Below are positions 42,965 to 52,069 of a DNA stretch of 64,000 bases, one piece after another (position 1 is the stretch's first letter; each line of letters starts with the position of its first letter). The DNA comes from GCA-2683825 sp965662355 (GTDB lineage Bacteria; Planctomycetota; UBA1135; GCA-002686595), in assembly GCA_965662355.1 (NCBI GenBank), contig CBFIHP010000004.1, positions 186,001-250,000 on the forward strand. Direction: 5' to 3'. Under the pieces are notes generated by a model. That model did not search any database. It was not told the origin of the DNA and saw nothing but the letters and a program-made list of their open reading frames with translations. The position numbers were made by a program, and so were the translations under genes.

Positions 42965-44704
42965 CTACTTGTCTTCGAGTTGGAACTTCTTCTTGAAGTC
43001 CGGCCACTCCTCCTCGGTCAGACCAAAGCTCTTCCAGGGTTCAGAGCGATCCACGCGCATCTGTTTGACGGGGTCCTCGTTATCGGGATGGTCCCGAAGA
43101 GACGCCAGAGCACGTTGCAGATTCGCCTGCACCTGCGCGTGATTCGGATTCAAGGATAGCGAGCGCCGCAGGCACTCGACGGCTCGCTCGACATTGCCGA
43201 GGGCATACTCCATGACTCCTAGGTTGCCCCAGATCGTGGCGTTGTTCGGATAGGATCGCAGAAGCCGTCGATAAATCGAGGCCGCATGCTGCTTGTTTCC
43301 CAAACGCTCGTGCACGATGGCGAGGTTGACCTGCGGCGGATACTCGCCGGGGGACAACTCTAGCGCGCGCTCGAAATTCAGCCTGGCTTCCTCGAGCTGA
43401 TTGCGTGAAAGGTGTATCTCACCCAGATTCGAGTACGGGCGGAAATCATCCTGGATCTTCTCGACGACGGCCTCCCACAAGAGGACTCCGTCGCGCCACT
43501 CCTTGGCACGCGCCATGGTGCGCAGAGCAAAGAGTGCTGCGATCACCGACAGGGCCCCGATCGCGACTCGACGTTGCCCCTGGCTCTTCATAAAGCCCTC
43601 GTTCATGCGATTGGCCATGAGCACGGCGAGCCCGATCGCGCCGAGCGAAGGAGCGAACAAGAAGCGCTCGGACATCAGTGCATCGATCCCGATCACGTGC
43701 GAGACCGGGAAGAGGAAAATCAGAGCGATGGAAGCCTGCGTGAGCGCCGCCAGACGCGACTTGCCACTGTCGTCTTCCACCCGAGCCTGTCGGAAATGCC
43801 CCACCAATCCCCACAGGAACGTCGTGATGGCCGCCACTGCGAGCACCAAGCCGATGATCGCCTGTAGAGAGGGCGCCTCATGGATGCCGACCGCCCGTTG
43901 ATAGTAGAAATCGAGCTGCAGTGTGAATGGCGCGACGAGCAAGCGGACATACTCTGCAAAGACCGCCCCGCCAGTCAGCGCGCGCCCAATCACGGAAGTC
44001 TCGGAAAGCGTGTGTTCGGACGGTCCGAAGCTTCCGAGCGCGTTGAAGCGCAACACCATGTAGCCGGCGAGCACGACGAGGCTGGGAAGCAGCAGGCGCA
44101 CCCCCTGGAGGATCGAGCCCGGGCGACGCCACTCGAGGAGAGCAAAGCGAAGAACGAGTATCCCCAATAGCGGAACCCCTGTTTCCTTCGATAAACAAGC
44201 CAACGCGTAGAGCAGAGCCGTCGCAAGGGAAAGGCCGAATTGCCCCATCCCCGCATGAAGCCGCGAGCGCTCAAAGACAGCAAAAGCCAGCGCTGCAAAC
44301 AGAAGCGCAAGCACCTCACTACGACCCGACACGCTGTCCACGACCCCGCAATGAACCGGATGCAAGGCAAAGAGTAGCGCCGCCCCCAGCGCAAGCCCTC
44401 GCGAGGTCAGCGTCGCTCGATACACCCCCAGAACGGCTAGTACAAGAAGTGCATAGAGCACCGCGTTCGTACGGTGAAAGGCATGCGCATCCAGGCCGAA
44501 GAACTTGTAATCGAGCGCGTAGGAAAGACTCGTCAGGGGGCGATAGAGTCCGCGTTCGGATTGCTCGGGAGGAAACGGTGCCCCGAAATTGCTCCACGCC
44601 TCGGGCAGTGAGCGGATGCTGCCATTGGAGGCGACAAAATCATGGTCGTCGTACGTGAACTCGGCGCTCGGTGGAGGCCAATGGATCAGGGCAGCCGCTA
44701 CCAA
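42965..44704 (-). CDS. TMTC-like membrane protein with TPR domain
   Basis: 579 residues from TTG 44704; no in-frame ATG or GTG lies between it and the in-frame stop about 50 bases upstream. The N-terminal 390 residues hold 8-10 helices with GLYRPLTSLSYALDY, LDAHAFHRTNAVLYALLV and LFALHPVHCGVVDSVSGRSE, which match the DUF1736/TMTC family and its GT-C-type relatives. Residues about 430-565 carry four TPR units (PYSNLGEIHLSRNQLEEA, TIWGNLGVMEYALGNVERA). Eukaryotic TMTCs transfer mannose to proteins; the bacterial role is not known. It is divergent from the sulfatase-TPR gene at 44859. Confidence 0.85.
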   Translation of the reverse strand: MVAAALIHWPPPSAEFTYDDHDFVASNGSIRSLPEAWSNFGAPFPPEQSERGLYRPLTSLSYALDYKFFGLDAHAFHRTNAVLYALLVLAVLGVYRATLTSRGLALGAALLFALHPVHCGVVDSVSGRSEVLALLFAALAFAVFERSRLHAGMGQFGLSLATALLYALACLSKETGVPLLGILVLRFALLEWRRPGSILQGVRLLLPSLVVLAGYMVLRFNALGSFGPSEHTLSETSVIGRALTGGAVFAEYVRLLVAPFTLQLDFYYQRAVGIHEAPSLQAIIGLVLAVAAITTFLWGLVGHFRQARVEDDSGKSRLAALTQASIALIFLFPVSHVIGIDALMSERFLFAPSLGAIGLAVLMANRMNEGFMKSQGQRRVAIGALSVIAALFALRTMARAKEWRDGVLLWEAVVEKIQDDFRPYSNLGEIHLSRNQLEEARLNFERALELSPGEYPPQVNLAIVHERLGNKQHAASIYRRLLRSYPNNATIWGNLGVMEYALGNVERAVECLRRSLSLNPNHAQVQANLQRALASLRDHPDNEDPVKQMRVDRSEPWKSFGLTEEEWPDFKKKFQLEDK

Positions 44705-44858
44705 TGCGACAATGGAAGCGATTCTATAAACGGAGGGAGCGATGGAGCGCGACTATAAACACCGAGTGGTGCACGGTGCAGGCGAAAAAACGACGGGCTT
44801 TGATGTGGATCGGTAGAATGCCGCCCGCAAGTAGTTTGCTTGCTCCGTAGACGGAAGA

Positions 44859-46631
44859 ATGCCCGAACATCTCGCAAGCGCCGGTCGCCCGATCCCCACT
44901 CTCTGGAGCTGGGCTCTGACCCTCGTCCTGACCGGAGCCAGCGCCTGTGGGTCCGGTGGACCCGGAACGTCGCAGGGCGCCGCTTCCTGTCTCCTTGTGA
45001 CCCTGGACACGACGCGTGTCGATGCTCTGGGCAGTGACGCTCACAGAAGGACGCCGAACCTCGATCGGTTGGCCGCCGAGGGCGTGGTGTTCGACAACGC
45101 CTACTCGCCGATTCCATTGACCTTGCCGTCCCACGCGAGCCTGTTCTCGGGACTCTATCCACCGCGGCACGGCGTGCGGGACAACGGCTTGCTTCCATTG
45201 CCCGAGGAGGCCTCCACGCTGGCCGAAGCGGCTCGCGCATCCGGTTGTGACACGGCTGCCTTTGTCGGTGCGGTGGTGCTGGACGCGGCCTTCGGATTGG
45301 ATCAGGGTTTCGACGTGTATGACGGGCCGCCTCCGGGCAAGGACCACGCCGAGCGTTCGGCGACGGAGGTGGTCGATGCGGCCCTCGCCTGGTGGAAGCA
45401 ACGTGATCGCGGCAAGCCCTTTTTCCTGTGGGTCCACTTCTACGATCCGCACACGCCTTACGCACCCCCCAAGGATCTCCGGACGGGTGACCCGCGCAAG
45501 GACTACGCGGCCGAGCTGACCTACGTCGATCGCGAGCTCGAGCGCTTGTTGGCCCGGCTGCGGAGCGATGGCGCGCTGGAAGACACGCTGAGTGTCGTCG
45601 TCGCCGATCATGGCGAGGGCTTCGGCGAGCACGACGAAGACGGGCACAGCATCTTCTGTTTTGAAACCACCCTGCGCGTACCACTCATCGTGCGCCCACC
45701 CGCCTCCGCAAAGGGGCACCTCCAACCGGGCACGCGTTCGGACGAACTGATCAGCTTGGTCGATCTGCACCCGACCATCATCGAAGCCATGGGTTGGAAG
45801 GCTGCTGAGGATCTGGACGGACACAGCTTTTGGAACGCGCCAATACCGGAGGATCGCGGCGTCTATTTCGAGTCCTACTACGGCTACTTCTCCTTCGGCT
45901 GGAGCCCCCTGACAGGCTGGATCGACAAGCAGGGCAAGTACCTCCATGGCACTCGACCGCGCTTCTTCGCAGTGGGAGACGATCCGGGGGAAACCACGGA
46001 TCTCTTTGCAGAAGACGACGCACGCGTGCGCTCACACCGCGCAAGTATCGCTCGCCTGGCGAAGCGAAGAACGCTGAAGGCCGACGAGGACACCGGCGCG
46101 GGCGATGAGCTGCTGGAGAGCATCCGCGGGCTGGGCTATGCCTCGATGGGCGGCAGCGAGGCCAGCTTCCCCCACCCGCTCGAGAACACGGGTCTCCCGA
46201 ACCCCGAGCTCGTGGCGCCCTTGCACGCACGCGCCCTTGCCGGCGTCGAGCTGGGCAAGCAGGGCCGCCTCGGGGACGCCGAGAAGGTCTTCCGAGAGAT
46301 CCTGGCCAAGAACCCGCAGAACTACTTCGTGCTCGATCACCTGGCCACGTGCCAGTTCCAGTTGCAACGTTTCGACGAGGCCGCGGAGACCCTGCGCCGG
46401 CTCCTGGAAAAGAGCCCCACGCAGCCCCCCGAGATGTGGTTCAAGCTGGGCTTCGCCGAGCAATCTGCCCAGCACATCGACGCCGCCATCGAGGCCTACG
46501 AACGCTCGGCGAACCTCTCGCCCAAGGCGAACACCCTGCGCGCCCTCATTCCGCTCCTGCGCGACAGGAAAGACCTGGAACGTGCTCGTTTCTACGCCAA
46601 GAAACTGCAGGCTCTCGAAGCTGGCGGGTGA
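44859..46631 (+). CDS. Sulfatase-superfamily lipoprotein with TPR tail, paralog of the 37791 gene
   Basis: 590 residues with a signal and Cys30 lipobox (LTGASACGSG). Active-site parts: Asp50 (TLDTTRVDALG), Thr88 in LTLPSHASLFSG, and ADHGEGFGEHD. The domain ends LLESIRGLGYASMGG, followed by TPR-like repeats (GVELGKQGRLGDAEKVFREI, LDHLATCQFQLQRFDEAAET). Layout and many motifs match the gene at 37791, so the two likely arose by duplication and may act on related substrates. The stop is 25 bases before moaA, so cotranscription is possible but the functions are unrelated. Confidence 0.9.
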   Translation: MPEHLASAGRPIPTLWSWALTLVLTGASACGSGGPGTSQGAASCLLVTLDTTRVDALGSDAHRRTPNLDRLAAEGVVFDNAYSPIPLTLPSHASLFSGLYPPRHGVRDNGLLPLPEEASTLAEAARASGCDTAAFVGAVVLDAAFGLDQGFDVYDGPPPGKDHAERSATEVVDAALAWWKQRDRGKPFFLWVHFYDPHTPYAPPKDLRTGDPRKDYAAELTYVDRELERLLARLRSDGALEDTLSVVVADHGEGFGEHDEDGHSIFCFETTLRVPLIVRPPASAKGHLQPGTRSDELISLVDLHPTIIEAMGWKAAEDLDGHSFWNAPIPEDRGVYFESYYGYFSFGWSPLTGWIDKQGKYLHGTRPRFFAVGDDPGETTDLFAEDDARVRSHRASIARLAKRRTLKADEDTGAGDELLESIRGLGYASMGGSEASFPHPLENTGLPNPELVAPLHARALAGVELGKQGRLGDAEKVFREILAKNPQNYFVLDHLATCQFQLQRFDEAAETLRRLLEKSPTQPPEMWFKLGFAEQSAQHIDAAIEAYERSANLSPKANTLRALIPLLRDRKDLERARFYAKKLQALEAGG

Positions 46632-46656
46632 GACGAAAGGGCATAATGGAGGGTTG

Positions 46657-47757
46657 GTGAGCCCCGTGGAAAACCCCAGCGAAAACCCCCTCCCGAACCG
46701 TGCCCCGGAGCCGGCCCAGGCCTCAGCCCCCGTGCTGGATCGGGCGGGCAGGCCGCTCTTCAACCTGCGCCTGTCCGTGACCGACAGGTGCAACCTCCGC
46801 TGCTCCTACTGCATGCCCGAGAAGGAGTACACCTGGCTCGAACGCAGCGACATCCTGCGCTTCGAGGAGAGCTCCCAACTTGTCGATGCCTTTTGTGACG
46901 CGGGCGTGCGCAAGGTGCGCCTCACCGGCGGGGAACCCCTGCTACGGCGCGATCTGGAGCGGCTCGTGGCGTTGCTGGCAGCAAAGCCACTCGTGCGAGA
47001 CCTCGCACTGACAACCAACGCAATTCTCCTTGGCGACAAGGCCGACACGTTGATGCGTGCGGGACTCGGTCGACTGACGATCAGCCTCGACACGCTACGC
47101 AAGGACCGCTTCCGCGAACTGACGCGACGCGACGAACTGGAGCGTGTGCTACGCGGCATCGAGGCCGCACAACGAGCGGGTTTCGAAGGCACCAAGCTGA
47201 ATACCGTGCTCATGCGGGGCGCGAATGACGACGAGCTGTTCGATCTCCTCGACTTCGGACGGGAACGTGATCTCGAGGTGCGCTTCATCGAATACATGGA
47301 CGTCGGTGGCGCGACGAAATGGCACTCGGATGCGGTCGTGACTCGTGCAGAGATGTTGCAACGTATCGCCGAACGTCATGGAGAGCCCACTCCCCTCTTG
47401 CCCGTAGGACGCGAGATGCGGGCCGCCCCCGCCGATCGCTTCCAGCTTTCGAACGGCACGCGCTTCGGAATCATCGCCTCCCAAACGGCGCCGTTTTGCG
47501 GAGCCTGCGACCGCTCGCGGGTGACCGCGGACGGCATGTGGTACCACTGCCTCTACGCTCGTATCGGCACCGATCTACGGGGCTGGCTACGCTCTGGGAC
47601 CCCACGGGCCGAGATTGCCGGGCAAATCGCCAGGGCCTGGGGCCAGCGCACCGATCGGAGCGCGGAAGAGCGCCTCCAACTGGCCGATCGGACCAGCTTG
47701 GCCGCGGGGGACTTGCACTCGGATCCCCACCTGGAGATGCATACCCGGGGGGGATAG
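46657..47757 (+). CDS. moaA: GTP 3',8-cyclase (MoaA)
   Basis: 366 residues from GTG 46657, with GGAGGG 3 bases ahead (GTG 46666 at 12 bases is possible). Radical SAM cluster CNLRCSYC (Cys45, Cys49, Cys52); second cluster Cys281, Cys284, Cys298 (FCGACDRSR...YHCLY) typical of MoaA; TGGEPLLRRDLERLV near the front; C-terminal Gly-Gly, which the family needs. It makes the first molybdenum cofactor intermediate from GTP together with MoaC. No other moa gene is in the window. The N-terminal 30 residues are an extra Pro-rich stretch. Confidence 0.95.
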   Translation: MSPVENPSENPLPNRAPEPAQASAPVLDRAGRPLFNLRLSVTDRCNLRCSYCMPEKEYTWLERSDILRFEESSQLVDAFCDAGVRKVRLTGGEPLLRRDLERLVALLAAKPLVRDLALTTNAILLGDKADTLMRAGLGRLTISLDTLRKDRFRELTRRDELERVLRGIEAAQRAGFEGTKLNTVLMRGANDDELFDLLDFGRERDLEVRFIEYMDVGGATKWHSDAVVTRAEMLQRIAERHGEPTPLLPVGREMRAAPADRFQLSNGTRFGIIASQTAPFCGACDRSRVTADGMWYHCLYARIGTDLRGWLRSGTPRAEIAGQIARAWGQRTDRSAEERLQLADRTSLAAGDLHSDPHLEMHTRGG

Positions 47758-47820
47758 TCAAGCGGTTTCAGGCCCCAAACCGCCAGGGCTTTTCCCGCCG
47801 GCGGTGGCCTCGACGGGGTC

Positions 47821-47910
47821 GGATAGGGTGTAATTAGGGGCAGGATAGACTTCTCTCACAAACCACAAGATTTTGTGGTCCAGCTTGCTTGAGACCCTAT
47901 CCCTAGGGTC
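47821..47910 (+). promoter_or_regulatory. nrdAB leader with NrdR box and flanking stems
   Basis: The 313-base gap between moaA and nrdA holds a NrdR-type inverted repeat (see next entry). GGATAGGGT (47821-47829) is the exact reverse complement of ACCCTATCC (47894-47902), so the box could be held in a large loop. A separate hairpin GACCCTA-TCCC-TAGGGTC lies at 47893-47910 and competes with it. The sequence downstream to 48070 shows no clear riboswitch. Confidence 0.5.
47863..47878. promoter_or_regulatory. Probable NrdR box upstream of nrdA
   Basis: CCACAAGATTTTGTGG matches the 16-base NrdR consensus (CACAA...TTGTG, centre AT); symmetry extends to ACCACAA/TTGTGGT. It sits about 190 bases before nrdA. 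NrdR usually binds a pair of boxes; the second copy is not clear here. Confidence 0.7.
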
Positions 47911-48070
47911 CTAGTCTGCTCGGCCGCGGTGGGGAGGAGGAGTTCTCCGCAGCGGCTCTCCGGGGAGGGGTTCAACCGGGAGAGCCACCCGAGGCTCCTC
48001 GCGTCCTCTTCCCACCCAAAACTCACCCCAGTCCGCCTCGATCCAGCTTCAAGAACGTCCACACAAAGAG

Positions 48071-50590
48071 ATGCCCACGCTTCCCGTGACGCCCTCGGAT
48101 ACCGTCAACAATCCGCCCCAGACCGCCGCCGACGCCAGCGAGCGAACGGTTGAGGTCGTGCCCCATTCCTCGGCCAGCAACGCCGGTGGCCCCGGCGATG
48201 CGTCCGAGAACACCGCCACCCGGATGGGGGTGAAGAAGCGTGATGGCCGGCTCGAGTCGGTCGACGTGATGAAGATCGTGCGCGCCGTCGAGCGCTCCTG
48301 CGCTGGGCTCGAGGGCGTCGACTCGATGCGCATCGCCACCCGCACGATATCGGGACTCTACGACGGGGCCACGACCGCCGAGCTGGACCGGCTCTCGATC
48401 CAGACCGCCTCCTCCCTTATTGCAGAGGAACCCGCGTACTCCAGGTTGGCGGCGCGGCTGCTCGCGATGTACATCGACAAGGAGGTCCAGAACCAGGACA
48501 TCCACTCGTTCAGCCAGGCGATCCGGCTCAGCCACGAAAGCGGCCTTCTTTCGGACGAGACGAACGACTTCGTCCAGAAGAATGCGCGCAAGCTGAACGA
48601 CGCCATCGAGGGACAACGCAACGATCACTTCGAGTACCTGGGCATCCGCACGGTCTACGACCGCTACCTGCTGGTGCACCCCAAAAGCAGGAAGGCCCTC
48701 GAGACGCCCCAGTACTTCTTCATGCGAGTCGCCTGTGGCCTCTCGAAGGACCCGCACGAGGCCATCGAGTTCTACCGCTTGATCTCGTCCCTCGAGTACC
48801 TGCCCAGCTCGCCGACGCTCTTCAACTCGGCCAGCACACGCTCGCAGCTCTCGTCCTGCTACCTCCTGGATTCGCCCAAGGACGACCTCATCGCGATCTA
48901 TGACAAGTACGCGGACGTCGCCAAGCTGTCGAAGTACGCCGGAGGCATCGGGTTGGCCTACCACCGGATCCGGGCCAAGGGTTCGCTGATCCGCGGCACG
49001 AACGGCCACTCGAACGGCATCGTTCCCTGGCTGAAGACGCTCGATTCCTCGGTCGCAGCCGTCAACCAGGGTGGACGGCGCAAGGGTGCCTGTTGCGTGT
49101 ATCTGGAGAGCTGGCACGCAGACATCGAGGATTTCCTCGAGCTGCGCGACAACACGGGCGACGGTGCACGGCGCACGCACAACATCAACCTCGCGAACTG
49201 GATCCCCGACATGTTCATGCGGCGGGTCAAGAGCGACGACACGTGGTCCTTGTTCGACCCCAAGATCGTCCCGCACCTGTGCGACCTCTACGGCAAGGAG
49301 TTCGAAGAGGCCTACCTGCAGGCCGAGGCGGACGGATTGTTCGTGCGCCAGGTAATGGCACGCGAACTCTACTCCAAGATGATGCGCACACTGGCCCAGA
49401 CCGGTAACGGCTGGATGACCTACAAGGACGCCTCCAACGAGAAGTGCAACCAGACCAGTGCGGCCAAGGACGGCAAGAACCGCGTCGTGCACCTCTCGAA
49501 CCTGTGCACTGAGATCCTCGAGGTCACCTCGAACGACGAGACCGCGGTTTGCAACCTGGGCTCGGTCAACCTGGGGCGCCTCGTGCGCGACGGTGCCTTC
49601 GACTTCGAGCGCCTGGGCGAAATCGCCGAGACGGCGGTGAGGTTTCTCGACCGCGTCATCGACATCAACTTCTACCCGACCGACGAAGCCCACTCCTCCA
49701 ACGAGGCCTGGCGCCCGGTGGGATTGGGCGAGATGGGCTTGGCGGATGTCATGTTCCAGCTTGGACTCCCCTTCGATTCAGAGGAAGCCTGCAAGTTGAC
49801 CGCCCAGATCCAGGAAGCGATCTACTTCCACGCTTTGACGACCTCGTGCGAGCTGGCCAAGGAACGTGGCGCGCACCCGAACTACGAGGAAACCCGGGTG
49901 AAGAAGGGCGACTTGCAGTTCGACCTGTGGAAGGTGAAGCCCGCCGCGGACGGACCGATCGGGCTCGAACGCTGGGACGCGCTGCGCGCACGGATCAAGG
50001 AACACGGCCTGCGCAACTCGTTGCTCCTGGCCATCGCCCCCACCGCGACGATCTCGTCGATCGCCGGCTGCTACGAGTGCATCGAGCCCCAGGTATCGAA
50101 CCTCTTCAAGCGCGAAACACTCTCGGGTGACTTCCTGATCATCAACCGCTACCTCGTCACCGACCTGCAAAAGCGCGGGCTCTGGACCGAGAACATCCGT
50201 GAGAAGATCAAGCGCGCTGAGGGATCGATCCAGGAGATCGAAGAGATCCCCGCAGATCTGCGCCTGCTCTATCGCACGGCCTGGGAAATCCCGATGCGCT
50301 CGATCATCGATATGGCGGCCGCCCGCGGACCGTTCCTCGATCAGAGCCAGTCGTTGAATCTGTTCATGGAGACGCCGACCATCGGCAAGCTCTCCTCTAT
50401 GTACCTCTATGCGTGGGAAAAGGGTCTCAAGACGACCTACTACCTACGCTCGCGTCCGGCGACTCGCATTCGCCAGACGACCGTTACGGATGCTGCTGCC
50501 CCCAACGAGAGTGACGCCAACGGCGTCACGGATGCGGAGGCCGTGGCCTGCTCCTTGGAAAACCCCGAAAGCTGCGAAGCCTGTCAGTAG
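48071..50590 (+). CDS. nrdA: Ribonucleoside-diphosphate reductase, large subunit
   Basis: 839 residues. After a 50-residue Pro/Ala/Asn-rich extension, an ATP-cone (VKKRDGRLESVDVMKIVRAV) covers about 55-140. The barrel has active-site Cys263 (SSCYLLD), Cys479 (NLCTEI) and Cys494 (CNLGS), and the C-terminus ends CEACQ, the swinging dithiol. It reduces ribonucleotides with NrdB; thioredoxin or glutaredoxin reduces it again. It is 6 bases ahead of nrdB and is probably controlled by NrdR through the box upstream. The N-terminal extension before the ATP-cone is longer than usual. Confidence 0.97.
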   Translation: MPTLPVTPSDTVNNPPQTAADASERTVEVVPHSSASNAGGPGDASENTATRMGVKKRDGRLESVDVMKIVRAVERSCAGLEGVDSMRIATRTISGLYDGATTAELDRLSIQTASSLIAEEPAYSRLAARLLAMYIDKEVQNQDIHSFSQAIRLSHESGLLSDETNDFVQKNARKLNDAIEGQRNDHFEYLGIRTVYDRYLLVHPKSRKALETPQYFFMRVACGLSKDPHEAIEFYRLISSLEYLPSSPTLFNSASTRSQLSSCYLLDSPKDDLIAIYDKYADVAKLSKYAGGIGLAYHRIRAKGSLIRGTNGHSNGIVPWLKTLDSSVAAVNQGGRRKGACCVYLESWHADIEDFLELRDNTGDGARRTHNINLANWIPDMFMRRVKSDDTWSLFDPKIVPHLCDLYGKEFEEAYLQAEADGLFVRQVMARELYSKMMRTLAQTGNGWMTYKDASNEKCNQTSAAKDGKNRVVHLSNLCTEILEVTSNDETAVCNLGSVNLGRLVRDGAFDFERLGEIAETAVRFLDRVIDINFYPTDEAHSSNEAWRPVGLGEMGLADVMFQLGLPFDSEEACKLTAQIQEAIYFHALTTSCELAKERGAHPNYEETRVKKGDLQFDLWKVKPAADGPIGLERWDALRARIKEHGLRNSLLLAIAPTATISSIAGCYECIEPQVSNLFKRETLSGDFLIINRYLVTDLQKRGLWTENIREKIKRAEGSIQEIEEIPADLRLLYRTAWEIPMRSIIDMAAARGPFLDQSQSLNLFMETPTIGKLSSMYLYAWEKGLKTTYYLRSRPATRIRQTTVTDAAAPNESDANGVTDAEAVACSLENPESCEACQ

Positions 50591-50596
50591 CCCAAT

Positions 50597-51646
50597 ATGT
50601 CTCAAGCCATTCTGGATGCACCGGTTACCGGAACTTCCACGTCCACCTCACTTCTCGACCCGGGGATGGATCTGACCCTGCGGCCCATGCGGTATCCGCA
50701 GTTCTATGAGATGTACAAGGACGCGATCAAGAACACGTGGACCGTCGAAGAAGTCGACTTCTCCACGGACTTGGTCGACCTTCACAGCCGGCTGTTGCCG
50801 GCGGAAAAGCACCTGATTCACCGCCTCGTGGCCTTTTTCGCCACGGGCGACTCGATCGTGGCCAACAACCTGGTGCTGAACCTCTACAAGCACCTCAACG
50901 CCCCCGAAGCGCGGATGTACCTCTCGCGACAGCTATACGAGGAAGCGCTGCACGTGCAGTTCTATCTCACGCTGCTCGATAACTACATCCCCGATGTGCG
51001 TGAACGAGAAAAGGCATTCGCTGCCATCCACAACATCCCTTCGATCAAGAAGAAGGCAGACTTCTGCTTCCGCTGGATCGACTCGGTGCAATCGATCGAC
51101 GAGTGCCGCACGGTGGAAGACAAGCGCAAGTTCTTGATGAACATGATCGCCTTCGCCTGCTGCATCGAGGGACTGTTCTTCTTCGCGGCCTTCGCCTACG
51201 TCTACTTCCTGCGCTCGAAGGGTCTGTTGAACGGCCTCGCCTCCGGTACGAACTGGGTCTTCCGCGACGAGAGCATGCACATGCAATTCGCCCTCGAGGT
51301 GGTCGAAACCGTGCGCCGTGAAGAGCCCGGGCTCTTCGACGACTCCCTGCAGCGCAACGTCAACACCATGCTCGAAGAGGCCGTGGCCTGCGAACTGGCC
51401 TTCGCCGAAGACCTGCTGGGTCAAGGCGTGCCCGGCCTCTCGACGCAGGACATGCGCTCGTACCTGGAATTCGTCGCGGACCAACGCCTTGCCAACCTCG
51501 GCATGCCTGCCCGTTATGGATCCAAGAACCCCTTCGGCTTCCTGGACCTACAGGACGTGCAAGAGCTGTCCAACTTCTTCGAGCGCCGCGTTTCCGCCTA
51601 TCAGATGGGCGTCAGCGGAGAAGTGGCCTTCGACGAGGCCTTCTGA
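50597..51646 (+). CDS. nrdB: Ribonucleoside-diphosphate reductase, small subunit
   Basis: 349 residues. Iron ligands Asp/Glu: DLVDLHSRLL with Asp, AEKHLIHRL, LYEEALHVQFY (Glu, His) with radical Tyr123 four residues after the His, and CCIEGLFF plus FRDESMHMQF in the second half. Presence of the Tyr puts it in the tyrosyl-radical classes Ia/Ib, not the Phe-type Ic. It starts 6 bases after nrdA and is followed 45 bases later by a perfect terminator, so nrdAB is a two-gene unit. Confidence 0.97.
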   Translation: MSQAILDAPVTGTSTSTSLLDPGMDLTLRPMRYPQFYEMYKDAIKNTWTVEEVDFSTDLVDLHSRLLPAEKHLIHRLVAFFATGDSIVANNLVLNLYKHLNAPEARMYLSRQLYEEALHVQFYLTLLDNYIPDVREREKAFAAIHNIPSIKKKADFCFRWIDSVQSIDECRTVEDKRKFLMNMIAFACCIEGLFFFAAFAYVYFLRSKGLLNGLASGTNWVFRDESMHMQFALEVVETVRREEPGLFDDSLQRNVNTMLEEAVACELAFAEDLLGQGVPGLSTQDMRSYLEFVADQRLANLGMPARYGSKNPFGFLDLQDVQELSNFFERRVSAYQMGVSGEVAFDEAF

Positions 51647-51690
51647 GCTCCGGGGCCCTATCAGGAATCGACCAACTCCTCTTTAGACGA

Positions 51691-51731
51691 GGGCCGGTAT
51701 TCCCCCCGGGGAGTGCCGGCCCTTATTTTTT
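51691..51731 (+). terminator. Terminator of nrdAB
   Basis: GGGCCGG (51691-51697) pairs with CCGGCCC (51716-51722) and further with inner CCCC/GGGG, then TTATTTTTT to 51731. Confidence 0.93.
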
Positions 51732-51783
51732 GGTCCTCTCGGACCTTGGATGCGAGAGCATGTGTAGCTGCAGCGTGACCTCA

Positions 51784-52061
51784 TCACCGACCCCTCACGA
51801 ATGCTCTATCGATGCCGGTATCGATGCTCGCGGCATCGATCCTTACCAGCACGCTGGAGCTCTCGGGGACTTCGGGATCGTAGTTCAGCCTGAACTTCGA
51901 AGCGGCTGAACTTGCCCGTAACCAGGGACATGCCACCCAGAATCGGAACCGTGAATCCTAGCGAGGAGTGATTCGTGTCGGTTCTGCAGGGCCCTCCCAC
52001 CGCCGCCGAAGGGGGCAGGAATGCGAACGCAGCCGCGAGTGAAACGAGAAGCAGGGTTCAC
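51784..52061 (-). pseudogene. Frameshifted and shortened YceI-family gene
   Basis: Frame one gives a signal-like stretch LLLVSLAAAFAFLPPSAAV, then TDTNHSSLGFTVPI and GKFSRFE, the N-terminal half of a YceI-type lipid-binding barrel. After a shift near 51885-51898, another frame continues with LNYDPEVPESSSVLVRID and AASIDTG, the next YceI blocks, then stops at 51784 after RAFVRGR, some 80 residues before the family's end. The start is also damaged: GTG 52061 is in a frame with the signal shifted by one base. The last third is missing altogether. It lies 8 bases downstream of the gene at 52070, same strand. Confidence 0.8.
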
Positions 52062-52069
52062 TCGACTAT

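Noticed and set aside
46105..46656. Longer N-terminus for moaA
   Set aside because: It lies within the sulfatase-TPR gene in another frame; the ribosome site and family length support GTG 46657.
47758..48070. Cobalamin riboswitch upstream of nrdA
   Set aside because: No B12-box sequence is visible and the enzyme is class I, not the B12-dependent class II.
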